64,000 nucleotides of DNA from contig JBFWNG010000001.1 of the NCBI GenBank assembly GCA_050251195.1, forward strand, positions 682,001 to 746,000, read 5' to 3'. Of this stretch, positions 27,940-36,121 are shown piece by piece. The DNA is from JBFWNG01 sp050251195 (GTDB lineage Bacteria > Bdellovibrionota_B > Oligoflexia > Oligoflexales > Oligoflexaceae). A model generated the notes under the pieces. The model worked only from the letters and a program-made list of their open reading frames with translations, did not search any database and had not been told where the DNA came from. Position 1 is the stretch's first letter. Every line of letters starts with the position of its first letter. The translations under genes and the position numbers were made by a program.

Positions 27940-29535
27940 TCAAGACCCAATTCGAGTACATATTTTGTCATTGTGCGGTGCACTGAGTTCCGTTTCGTAG
28001 CCCGTCAGGAAGATGTCATCCACAGCCCAACCAATCAATTGCGAGAACTGATCGTAGACCAGAGCTCTAAAGAAGTGCTGACCGTTGGCATTGGGGCCCT
28101 GGTAGTACAGAGGCATATCAAAAGTTGAGCGTTCTTCGTTGCGAATGAACTTGGTGGTAAGGGGATACCAAACAACCTTGCCGTCCGGACATCGACTGAG
28201 GAGTTCCAGAACTACCATTGCGGTGCCTTTGAAGTAGTTGACGTTGAAATTTACCGGATTCGTCGCTGAGTAGATCTTATCTTTTCTTTTGAAGTGGAAC
28301 CCCACTTCGCCGCTCAGCATGCTGCCTGATTTTATATGAGCCCAGAATATGTCCTCGTCGTAGTCGGGAATGTCGCCCCACTGAAAGGTTTCGCTGCTGC
28401 CCTGGTGGACGAATTCAATGCCGTGCGGACCACCTGGTTTAAGGCATTCATCAACGTTTACGGCCTTGTCGTAACTGTGAAGGAGATTACAGATCTTGTT
28501 GATGAGATTACCCATGCGAGCCAGTTGTGATTCGTCCATCCATTTGGGATTGGCTACCGTTCGGCGGCCTTCGACGTAGTGTCCCGAGTCGCCGACAAGC
28601 ATAACCACGATGGCGTCCTTTACTTCTTCAGGCTTGCCTTCTTGATTGGTAATGATAACCGGGTTGACGGTACTCGCAACCTGGAGCGCCCCTTTGACGA
28701 CCGATAGGTCCGGAGGAATGATATAGTGGGCTGACATTCTCGCTTGGTCTTCGGTTTCGGACGGGTTTTGAAGTTCGAGGCAAGCGCTGAGCGTGAGTGG
28801 ACAGTGGATGACTTTAATGTGGTTGGGTTTGTTGTCGTTGCCGACGGGAGCAAACGTGAGTTCGAAATATTCGACGAGTGGGATCTCTGTCGGTTCGGTC
28901 TGAAGATCTAGATTGTCTTGCACCTCGATGGGAAGGTTCTCGATGACGATCGGCTTAGGCTCCTTTTCGAGACGGACGACGTCGCCCGTTTCGGTGTCCT
29001 GCCAAAAATCACCTTCGTTAAGTTTGTTGAGAAGTTCTTTTGCGAAAACAATCTGTGTATTGCGCTTACCGGTAACGCCGGCGCGATGCAGCATCGAGAT
29101 ATTCCATATCCAGTAGTACTTTTCGACGGCGTCTCCGGGATTGGAAGAAAGGCTCAGGCGACTGGCGTCGAGGTTTTCTCTAAGCCAACGAGCGTAGGCG
29201 TCGATTTGCACGGCCAACGATTCGGGATTCTCCGCATCTTCGAGGCCCAGTTTTCGACGAGAAAGACCAAACGCCGTTTCCGTCAACGATGTTCCGATCT
29301 GATTGTCTCGCGTTTGGTAGATGGCGGTTTCCTTGACTGTGGAAAGCCCCGATTCCTTGAACGCAACCGCAAGCAACATGCGATAGGGTATGTCATACTT
29401 GCGCGCGGCGGTTTGGAAGAGTTTTTCCGTAGGGCTTAATGAGACAATGGTCGACTTCCCTGAGTCCTTGCCGCAGCCTTGGCCGAGAGACAAAGTGAGA
29501 AGAAGTGTTCCAAGCCATCGATTGTTGCGTACCAT
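27940..29535 (-). CDS. Lipoprotein with N-terminal lysozyme/transglycosylase-like domain
   Basis: 531 residues. A signal peptide ends in the lipobox LGQGC. Residues 35-60 (LFQTAARKYDIPYRMLLAVAFKESGLS) match the opening of SLT-type lytic transglycosylases, where the E of KESG would be the catalytic glutamate. The helical region that follows is about 120 residues long. The C-terminal 300 residues are beta-rich and unknown, with cysteines that could form disulfides. Predicted role: envelope-anchored peptidoglycan hydrolase or a derivative of one. It is divergent from the MATE gene. Confidence 0.65.
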   Translation of the reverse strand: MVRNNRWLGTLLLTLSLGQGCGKDSGKSTIVSLSPTEKLFQTAARKYDIPYRMLLAVAFKESGLSTVKETAIYQTRDNQIGTSLTETAFGLSRRKLGLEDAENPESLAVQIDAYARWLRENLDASRLSLSSNPGDAVEKYYWIWNISMLHRAGVTGKRNTQIVFAKELLNKLNEGDFWQDTETGDVVRLEKEPKPIVIENLPIEVQDNLDLQTEPTEIPLVEYFELTFAPVGNDNKPNHIKVIHCPLTLSACLELQNPSETEDQARMSAHYIIPPDLSVVKGALQVASTVNPVIITNQEGKPEEVKDAIVVMLVGDSGHYVEGRRTVANPKWMDESQLARMGNLINKICNLLHSYDKAVNVDECLKPGGPHGIEFVHQGSSETFQWGDIPDYDEDIFWAHIKSGSMLSGEVGFHFKRKDKIYSATNPVNFNVNYFKGTAMVVLELLSRCPDGKVVWYPLTTKFIRNEERSTFDMPLYYQGPNANGQHFFRALVYDQFSQLIGWAVDDIFLTGYETELSAPHNDKICTRIGS

Positions 29536-29642
29536 AGCGTCCTCGCGGTTTGTAGTTTGTATAAAAACAAAAAGTGTGGTTTAGTTTTAGTATATCACAG
29601 GCGAACTCTAGATTCATAGCGCCACACTCCCCGGAAAATCGA

Positions 29643-31019
29643 ATGACGGCAAAAACAGGGCTACTCGACGAAGCGAAAACAACCCTTAAGCTCGCGGTGC
29701 CCTTCTCGTTGACCCTCGTCGGCAACATGATGATGGGCATTGTCGATACGATCGTCATCGGTCGGTACGATTCCGTTGCCCTGAGCGGCGTTGCCGCCGG
29801 CAACGGCATTTTCTGGCCCGCGGCCGTTTTTGGAATCGGACTCACCCTGGGCATGGAAACAGTAGTTGCACAAGCGCAGGGAGCCGGCGATCACGTGCAG
29901 TGCGATCGGGGTTTGGGTGCCGGACTTTTTTTGGCGGCTATACTCGCTCTGGTGATAACGCCGCTTTTGTACCTTGCAGGACAGTATTATTATTACTTGA
30001 CGGGCGCTGATGCCCAGGTCGCGAAAGTCGCGGGGTCTTATCTCAAAATATTGAGTTTGAGTTATCCGTTCATTATTTTTTTCAATGCGGTCCAGCGCTA
30101 CTGGCAGTCGTTCAGCGTTGCTTTGCCTATGACCATTATCATTATTGTCGCGAACGTTTTTAATCTCGCGGGAAACATCGTATTCGTATACGGCCTCTAT
30201 GGATTTCCGCAAATGGGGGCGGAAGGAGTTGCTCTTTCAACGCTGATTTGTCGCTTTCTTACTGTCGTCGCCATCGTAGTTGTTTCGTTTTACTACTGGA
30301 AGAAACGCAACGCGGACGCACGTCCAGAACAGAGATTTCATCTGCGAAACGTGTTGTCGATCAAAAGAGATGTCTTGGCGCGACTTGTTCGTCTCGGCAT
30401 ACCGAGCGGTTTGCAGACGGGACTCGAAGTCGGAGCTTTCGGAATCGCCACCACTCTGGCCGCTGGTCTCGGTGTGACGCCGATAGCGACGCATCAAGTT
30501 GTGCTCACGATCGCGAGTTTCATGTTTATGTTTCCCTTGGGACTGTCATCCGCAGCAGCCGTGCGCGTGGGACATTACGTCGGCGCAGCAAAACCCTTCC
30601 AAGCGCGAAAAATGGGCTGGCTTTGCTTAGGCATGGCCGGAGTGCTCATGACCGTGCCGTCGGCTCTGCTGTATTTGGTTCCCGAATTTTTTGTTGGAAT
30701 CTTCACGGAAGATCCTCAGGTGGTAAACAACGCCCTCGCCGTAATTGGCCTTGTCGCTTTTTTTCAAATATTCGACGGTATCCAGATTGTGGGAACGGGG
30801 AGCTTGCGCGGCCTTGGCAATACACACCTTGCCATGATTTCGAACTTCGCAGGGCACTACCTCGTGGGCTTGCCCGTCGGAATGTATATGTGTTTTTCGA
30901 TGGACAGAGGCATTCAGGGCATCTGGTTCGGCCTCACGCTTGGGCTCATGGTCGCCTGCGGCGCCAATCTCTTTTTCTGGCAAAGACTGTCTCGCACAAA
31001 GCTTCTGGGGTATGCGTAA
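29643..31019 (+). CDS. MATE-family multidrug/cation antiporter
   Basis: Inner-membrane Na+/H+-coupled exporter of cationic drugs or metabolites. About 12 hydrophobic helices in two homologous halves. The first half contains PFSLTLVGNMMMGIVDTIVIG, typical of the MATE start, and GMETVVAQAQGAG matches the conserved loop of helices 2-3. The ATG at 29643 gives a normal N-terminus; an upstream in-frame start at 29574 would add 23 residues. It is followed within 60 nt by tRNA-Ala. Confidence 0.92.
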   Translation: MTAKTGLLDEAKTTLKLAVPFSLTLVGNMMMGIVDTIVIGRYDSVALSGVAAGNGIFWPAAVFGIGLTLGMETVVAQAQGAGDHVQCDRGLGAGLFLAAILALVITPLLYLAGQYYYYLTGADAQVAKVAGSYLKILSLSYPFIIFFNAVQRYWQSFSVALPMTIIIIVANVFNLAGNIVFVYGLYGFPQMGAEGVALSTLICRFLTVVAIVVVSFYYWKKRNADARPEQRFHLRNVLSIKRDVLARLVRLGIPSGLQTGLEVGAFGIATTLAAGLGVTPIATHQVVLTIASFMFMFPLGLSSAAAVRVGHYVGAAKPFQARKMGWLCLGMAGVLMTVPSALLYLVPEFFVGIFTEDPQVVNNALAVIGLVAFFQIFDGIQIVGTGSLRGLGNTHLAMISNFAGHYLVGLPVGMYMCFSMDRGIQGIWFGLTLGLMVACGANLFFWQRLSRTKLLGYA

Positions 31020-31026
31020 AAATCCC

Positions 31027-31055
31027 TTGCAAGGTCGCAGCAATTTGGGCATTAT
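31027..31055 (+). promoter_or_regulatory. Probable sigma-70 promoter of tRNA-Ala
   Basis: TTGCAA and CATTAT separated by exactly 17 bases, ending 18 nt before the mature tRNA 5' end. Confidence 0.5.
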
Positions 31056-31072
31056 CCTGTCATTCCAACATC

Positions 31073-31148
31073 GGGGGTATAGCTCAGTTGGTAGAGCGTT
31101 GGATTTGCATTCCAAAGGCCAGGAGTTCGAATCTCCTTACCTCCACCA
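31073..31148 (+). tRNA. tRNA-Ala, anticodon TGC
   Basis: Complete cloverleaf of 76 nt with encoded CCA. The acceptor stem pairs GGGGGTA with TACCTCC (one G-U). The anticodon loop is TTTGCAT between TTGGA and TCCAA, giving anticodon TGC (alanine). The T arm is AGGAG/CTCCT around TTCGAAT. Its 3' 12 nt are shared with the recombinase reading frame and form the insertion site of the mobile element. Confidence 0.97.
31137..31148. other. Putative attachment site of the mobile element (left end)
   Basis: The last 12 nt of tRNA-Ala coincide with the final codons and the stop (TAA at 31137-31139) of the minus-strand serine recombinase. This is the expected position for an att site after integration at a tRNA 3' end. 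The exact crossover bases cannot be defined from one end. Confidence 0.6.
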
Positions 31149-32663
31149 AACCCGAGTCTTAGTTAGTTGGATGAGGTCATCCAACTGAAAAACATAATCA
31201 TAGCGAAATGTTCCACTGTCCAAAACCCTGTTGGATAAGAGGACTTTCGCTATTTCTGCTTTTGACAACAAAAATTCCCCTAACTTTTGAAAATCCTTAA
31301 GACAAGTGAAGTGTTGGATGAGGTCCAACGTTTTTCCAAAAGTCTTATGATCTGCTTTTCGAACAGCTTGCAGCTCCACAAAGATCTGATCGTGCTGCTG
31401 CTGCAATCTCGCCAAACGCTGCTCATATTTTGAGCGATCCACACCCTCCTCAAGCAACAACTCCCTTAACCGTCCCAGTTTATCCCTCGTCTTCTGATAT
31501 TCCTCGTCAAGTTCCTGAACTCTCGTCTTCGTATACTCTTCCAGATGCGACATCGTGCCCTGTAACTGTAAAGCGTCAACGAATGCTTTGGTTGCTCTAG
31601 GCGTAAAAGCCTCAAACGGCGCGAATGCGGCGCTAATTTGTCGGTCAAGGTCCCGTTCCGAGATGCGCTTCTTATTCGCTTTACAGGGCGCGTATGAGCA
31701 ACGGTAATAGACATAAAGTCTGCCATTGGGATTTTTAACCGTCTCGCCCGTAATGGCGTGGCCGCAAGTCCCACATTTCATGAGCTGCACGAACGGCTTT
31801 TCGATTTGGCGCTTCTTTGGGTTCTCCTTGAATTGTCTTGCCCGGATACCTTTGATCTTTTGGCAGGCGTCAAAGAGTTCCTTGCTTATCAGAGGCTCAT
31901 GCACTCCCTTGCCGTGTAGTTCTCCTTTGAGGCGTCTTTCGCCGTAATAAAATGGGTTAGAAATAAGATCCGGGAGAATTTTCCAGGAAAACTGCTTTTC
32001 CGATCTGCGGTTAATCACATCAATCAGTTGCAGGTATGAATAATTACTCGTGCTGTATAGTTCAAAAACTTCTTTAATGGCCGGACTTAATACAGGATCA
32101 ATTATGACCGTCGCCGTCTTTGTATTGGGGTCATTGTGATTTAGGTATCCGAGGGGCGCTTTGTGGTTCCAGTGGCCGGCGTCGAAACGAGCTTTCAGCC
32201 CTTTATTGATCTCTTGTTTAAGGTTGTCGATATAATACTTTGCTAAAATTGTACCAAGATAAAAGCGAATCTTGTCTTGTGGCGGGGAATCAGCGTGGAT
32301 AACCAAGTTTTCCCGTGCGAAATGAAATTTGACCCCGTGCTTATCAACTAACTCCTCGATCATCACCGCCGATTTGAAGCCGCGCACAGCGCGGTCAACC
32401 TTGTCAAAGATGACATTTTTGATTCCGTGGTCTTTAATGTAATCGAGCATTTCAAAAAATTTCTTCCTGCCTTCCTCTTTTGAGGCGGACTCTACTTCCG
32501 ACCAAGAGCTAACAACCTTTAGATCGTGGCGCTTGGCATAATCACTTCCTTGATTTTTTTGCGACACAAGCGAGAACTTGTCCTCCTGACTTTTTCCCGA
32601 GACTCGGTAAAATTCAACCGCAATCAAATTGTCGCCGGATTTCTTTGTAATGTCTCTTCGCAT
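31137..32663 (-). CDS. Large serine recombinase (integrase of the element)
   Basis: 508 residues. The N-terminal resolvase domain has the catalytic serine in FYRVSGKSQ (about residues 18-26) and FDKVDRAVRG further on. A Recombinase domain follows (KAPLGYLN, then ISNPFYYGERRLKGE), with a zinc ribbon CGTCGH...CSYAPC and a long coiled coil near 400-450, the layout of phiC31-type integrases. It should integrate and excise the element at tRNA-Ala. Its last codons and stop lie in the tRNA acceptor stem. The 5' end overlaps the preceding small zinc protein by 40 nt, so they are probably translated together. Confidence 0.92.
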   Translation of the reverse strand: MRRDITKKSGDNLIAVEFYRVSGKSQEDKFSLVSQKNQGSDYAKRHDLKVVSSWSEVESASKEEGRKKFFEMLDYIKDHGIKNVIFDKVDRAVRGFKSAVMIEELVDKHGVKFHFARENLVIHADSPPQDKIRFYLGTILAKYYIDNLKQEINKGLKARFDAGHWNHKAPLGYLNHNDPNTKTATVIIDPVLSPAIKEVFELYSTSNYSYLQLIDVINRRSEKQFSWKILPDLISNPFYYGERRLKGELHGKGVHEPLISKELFDACQKIKGIRARQFKENPKKRQIEKPFVQLMKCGTCGHAITGETVKNPNGRLYVYYRCSYAPCKANKKRISERDLDRQISAAFAPFEAFTPRATKAFVDALQLQGTMSHLEEYTKTRVQELDEEYQKTRDKLGRLRELLLEEGVDRSKYEQRLARLQQQHDQIFVELQAVRKADHKTFGKTLDLIQHFTCLKDFQKLGEFLLSKAEIAKVLLSNRVLDSGTFRYDYVFQLDDLIQLTKTRVWWR

Positions 32664-32974
32664 TCCCTTACCAACCTTTCCAGTTCTTCGTTAACGAGTC
32701 GGAACCTCAAAATTTTGTAGTCAAGAATCTTGTTAAGAACATTACCTAAAATGACATCAAGTTTTAGATCAAGTGACTTTCTTCGGTAGTGGTCCTTTTG
32801 CGCTGATTTCTTGCAGTCTTTGCAAACCCTATCGGGTTTATTGTTGCGAAAGTAGAAGGCATTGAGTTGCCTCCACTGGCGACATTTTCGACACTTATGT
32901 TGATCCATCGCCATGCTGCTTTCGTCAATAGAAGGCAGCGATCTCGGTGCTTCATTATACTCAATTTTTGGCAT
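32624..32974 (-). CDS. Small zinc-ribbon protein upstream of the recombinase
   Basis: 116 residues with a CRKC...CKDC four-cysteine ribbon at about 28-55, the aromatic spacing seen next to HNH or phage-type DNA-binding ribbons. The rest is helical and charged. GGAG precedes the ATG. Overlapping the recombinase by 40 nt, it is a reasonable candidate for a recombination directionality factor, but that is position-based inference only. Confidence 0.6.
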   Translation of the reverse strand: MPKIEYNEAPRSLPSIDESSMAMDQHKCRKCRQWRQLNAFYFRNNKPDRVCKDCKKSAQKDHYRRKSLDLKLDVILGNVLNKILDYKILRFRLVNEELERLVRECEETLQRNPATI

Positions 32975-33113
32975 GTTTTCTCCGAGAAAATGAGCTTTTC
33001 AAAAGAATGTTCGAGTCGGATTTGTGGGGTAAATAGGATACGTAGTTTAGAAGGCTTGGTGCTAAATATTAATGGAATTCATACCACTGAACCCTTTTGC
33101 ACTACGCGATACT

Positions 33114-33443
33114 TCATGGTGAATTTGTATTCTGATCCTTCACTTCACCGCGTAGAACACAGCCCAGGAAATCATCTTTCGTCATGGGACCATGCATTTT
33201 TATATACTCTCGGTAGCGTAATTCCAGTTTGTCGGAGTTCGTCAGCGTTGCCGCTTTTAGCTTCTCGATGTTATCTTTTTTGATAAGCGAAAGCGCCAAG
33301 GCAATGACATTTTCTGGCTTTACCTTGTTACCGATTTCTTTGTTGTTTGCTTCGGCCATGATTTGATCGAGAGCGTCTTTTGTGTCGGACATGATACGAA
33401 CGACGAAAACTTTTTGTGATCCCGACGATGCAGAGTTATTCAT
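33114..33443 (-). CDS. Hypothetical protein, possible DNA-binding transfer accessory
   Basis: 109 residues, mostly helical and polar. The part KVKPENVIALALSLIKKDNIEKLKAATLTN looks like a ribbon-helix-helix or mobilisation-accessory arrangement, but no firm motif is visible. A GAGGAA site precedes the ATG. It sits between the replication-relaxation gene and the recombinase block, next to the iteron-like repeats, which suggests a relaxosome or partition helper. Confidence 0.5.
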   Translation of the reverse strand: MNNSASSGSQKVFVVRIMSDTKDALDQIMAEANNKEIGNKVKPENVIALALSLIKKDNIEKLKAATLTNSDKLELRYREYIKMHGPMTKDDFLGCVLRGEVKDQNTNSP

Positions 33444-33599
33444 GATGGTTCCTCATTATTGTTTGGTTTTTGGAAAAGGAAATAGCGAGATACAATAAAT
33501 AGATATTGGGGGAATAAACGAATCGGGGGAATGACGGACAGGTGGAGGCAGGGCCGGAATAGAAGATGAGATTAGTGGGCAGAAAGCAGAGTCAGTCGG

Positions 33600-33692
33600 A
33601 ATTTTTTTCTATAGGCTGATAAAAATTATTTGCTGTAATAATAAGTTGTTACACAACAAATGCGCTAGGGCAATCTCTCAAGTGTTTGAGAA
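33600..33692. other. AT-rich region with inverted repeat beside iterons
   Basis: The gap 33444-33692 has no gene. Its left half is purine-rich on the plus strand. From 33600 it becomes AT-rich and carries GTTGT/ACAAC around TAC (near 33645-33660). Together with the adjacent 11-bp repeats this resembles an origin of replication or transfer; no function is shown. Confidence 0.4.
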
Positions 33693-33728
33693 TCATTTGA
33701 GAGTCATTTGAGAGGTATTTGGGGACTT
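33676..33728. repeat. 11-bp direct repeats (iteron-like) with an inverted copy
   Basis: TTTGAGAATCA, TTTGAGAGTCA, TTTGAGAGGTA and TTTGGGGACTT follow one another without spacing from 33685 to 33728, exactly 11 bp apart. An inverted TCTCAA lies at 33676-33681 facing TTGAGA at 33686. The array spans the stop codon of the replication-relaxation gene. Confidence 0.7.
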
Positions 33729-34499
33729 GCTGTCAGTAAAAGATTCGTCCAAGCGCAACCTGTTGCCAAATAGATCGACAAACACTAGGCTTTGTCTTTG
33801 AAGCAATTCATCGAGACATATATAAAAGAACTTTCCGCTTTTTCTGTCTACATTCTCGCTCAAATATTGCGTCTCTATATTGAGAAAAAGCTTGCGAATG
33901 GATTCATTGCCACAGATAAATAGAACCGCTGGAATCTCAATCTTCTGGTAGTATTTTGTTACAATTTCTTGTGAGCGTTCGTGGTTTTTTTGAGTAGTTT
34001 CAAGTTCAACCGCGAAAGTTACATTTCCGCCACTCAAGGTCGCCTCTACCGCGCCATCACAACGAACATCTATAAACTTACTAAAATCGTCGGACTGCCA
34101 ATAAGTGTTCCATGTTTTTAATTCATTTTCGCTATAAAATCTGCTGATTTTATTCGATCTGAGCAAGTGATGTTTTACGTCAACAAGAGCTAAGTCATGC
34201 AAAATGGCCTGGCTTTTCAATTCAACCGTGCGTTCCGTTCCGTCGGAGATAAATTGACCGAATCCTTTCTCAGTTAGGCTTACAATTTTCTTCTTTCCGA
34301 GGTCGTGGTGGTGACAAGATCTAATGAAGCCAAGTCTTTGTAAAAGTAACAGCCGCCAATAAAGTGTGTTGAGCTTCGCATACTGGTAGATATCTCGGTT
34401 GATTTGCTCGACAGTAGCAACTTTAAACTGATGTAGATAGAAAAATAATTTTTCGTCAGATTGGCTTGACCAAAATCCAGGTGTGGCCTGATTTTTCAT
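33693..34499 (-). CDS. Replication-relaxation (Replic_Relax-like) protein
   Basis: 268 residues. The N-terminal 90 residues form a winged helix (VEQINRDIYQYAKLNTLYWRLLLLQRLGFI, then SLTEKGFGQFI). The remainder has a nuclease-like alternation with DVRCDGAVEA and VELETTQKNHERS, where acidic residues could be catalytic. This order resembles the replication-relaxation family found beside FtsK-like proteins in Gram-positive mobile elements, a comparison made from memory and unverified. It overlaps the FtsK-like gene by 4 nt (ATGA). It may process the element DNA, replacing a classic relaxase. Confidence 0.55.
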   Translation of the reverse strand: MKNQATPGFWSSQSDEKLFFYLHQFKVATVEQINRDIYQYAKLNTLYWRLLLLQRLGFIRSCHHHDLGKKKIVSLTEKGFGQFISDGTERTVELKSQAILHDLALVDVKHHLLRSNKISRFYSENELKTWNTYWQSDDFSKFIDVRCDGAVEATLSGGNVTFAVELETTQKNHERSQEIVTKYYQKIEIPAVLFICGNESIRKLFLNIETQYLSENVDRKSGKFFYICLDELLQRQSLVFVDLFGNRLRLDESFTDSKSPNTSQMTLK

Positions 34500-36025
34500 G
34501 ACATCCTTTCTATAATGCCGTCCACAATCACGGAAGTTTTATTGATCTGCTTCATTTGTTCGCGACCGAGCATAGAACCAAAACATTTTCTAGTCCCGGT
34601 TTTGAATTCTGCTGCGATCGCTTTACTGTAGTCCTGAGCTAGCGTTTCACTCGCGTATGGGGCCTGAACAATGGTTTGTCGATTGCCCGTTGCCCAAATT
34701 CCCCGACCACGAATATCAGACAAAGAGGTTGCGTCTTTGTTACCTAAGACCAAGAGACTGCCGTGCAAGGATTCTGTCCTGAAACACATGCGACCCGCAA
34801 TGTTTTCTGTAACGGAAGTTGGGAGAACTTCAGATGAGAGCTTTTGAGTTGCTAAGATGAGGTTAATACTTGCCGCCCTGGATAACTTCGCCAAGTTATC
34901 AGCCAGAGCCCGAGCTTCGAGTGCGATTTTATACTCGGGATCATAGCGATTGCGCTTCATATAGAGAACGGATGCTTCGTCGACTGCGACAACAATTCGA
35001 TCCATTTTGTCTCTGGTTGGCACAATTTCTTTGTAGCCATTTGCTTCTAGATACTTAAAACGGCGCTGCATTTCTGTCTTAAGTAGTTTGAGCGTCCTAA
35101 CGGCATCTTCCATGGTCTTTGCGATTCGGACGTTAGGAGCTTGAGCAAAGTCGGCCATCTCCAACCCGTTTTTGAGGTCGATTAAATACATTTGTAGATG
35201 TGGCGATGACTCAAGAAGTCCCATGAGCGCCTGCTTAAAGAATACTGACTTGCCGTTACCCGTCGAGCCAGTGATAAGCATGTGCGGCAGATCACTAATA
35301 CACTGCACAATCGGTCCTTCCGTAGCCATTCCTACATAGAAACTGTAAGGTGCCAGACTCGATGCTTTCTTGATTTCATCATAGGTAATGCTGTCAGGTA
35401 GAGATTGTTCCGTGAAGATAAGTTCGATCCGGCTCGGTTTCTTCCCTACTTTGATGGACTCAATTTTCTTGTCAAATATTGCTTCGATGTCTTCTTTCTT
35501 CTCGTCAAAGCGCGTTTTGGGAACGCCTTGGCCATCGAGCAGGATGCGCGTGCGGCTATGTCCCAACGAGTCGATGAAGAGGGGCGCTGGAGTACGACCG
35601 CTTTTCGTACTAAGTCCAGCCTCCTCAAACTTTCGCCCGTAGAATGTATGGCGGTAGCGCATCAAGAAGCCAAGGATCAATGCCCAGCCGGACAGCATCA
35701 GCGTGAAGACGACTATACCATGTTGCCACCAGAAGAATTGATAGAACCAGCGCACGACACGCGGAATGAAAATCTCTGGGGCCATTTCGTGGAGGAGGCG
35801 AAGGTGCAGTGCGAACCAACCTGAAAGGCCACTGGCAATAGCCAGGGCTATGAAAAATACGGCATAACGCTTGCGCCAGCGCCAAAGGTGCCAGCATCCC
35901 ATTGCCCATAAGACAGCGGACTCATGAGAGACTTGCATGGCACTCTTATCGGCTTGGTTGCGGTCTTTGGAGGATTTTGGATAACTAAGAAAATCCTGTA
36001 GCACATCTCGTTTTTCTGTTGTCAT
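34496..36025 (-). CDS. FtsK/SpoIIIE-like DNA translocase, probable coupling protein
   Basis: About 509 residues from the ATG at 36025 (GGGA six bases upstream). Two or three N-terminal membrane helices (YAVFFIALAIASGLSGWFAL; IVVFTLMLSGWALILGFL) are followed by an ATPase domain with Walker A GSTGNGKS and Walker B RIVVAVDEAS. LILATQKLSSEVLP and ENIAGRMCFR are typical of FtsK/TcpA-type motors. It should deliver DNA to the secretion channel. F plasmids use TraD/VirD4 here, so this is a non-F coupling protein within an F-like operon. Confidence 0.82.
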   Translation of the reverse strand: MTTEKRDVLQDFLSYPKSSKDRNQADKSAMQVSHESAVLWAMGCWHLWRWRKRYAVFFIALAIASGLSGWFALHLRLLHEMAPEIFIPRVVRWFYQFFWWQHGIVVFTLMLSGWALILGFLMRYRHTFYGRKFEEAGLSTKSGRTPAPLFIDSLGHSRTRILLDGQGVPKTRFDEKKEDIEAIFDKKIESIKVGKKPSRIELIFTEQSLPDSITYDEIKKASSLAPYSFYVGMATEGPIVQCISDLPHMLITGSTGNGKSVFFKQALMGLLESSPHLQMYLIDLKNGLEMADFAQAPNVRIAKTMEDAVRTLKLLKTEMQRRFKYLEANGYKEIVPTRDKMDRIVVAVDEASVLYMKRNRYDPEYKIALEARALADNLAKLSRAASINLILATQKLSSEVLPTSVTENIAGRMCFRTESLHGSLLVLGNKDATSLSDIRGRGIWATGNRQTIVQAPYASETLAQDYSKAIAAEFKTGTRKCFGSMLGREQMKQINKTSVIVDGIIERMS

Positions 36026-36121
36026 GTGATTCCCGAATGGTTGATGCCTAGAAATAAGGCACCTTGAACGCATAGACCATGCGCCCAAGGTGCCTATTGT
36101 TAAAAGTAGGGATGCTGGTGT

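Noticed and set aside
30248..31162. 304-codon plus-strand frame across the MATE gene and tRNA-Ala
   Set aside because: Shadow of the MATE gene in another frame; arginine- and serine-rich and crosses the tRNA.
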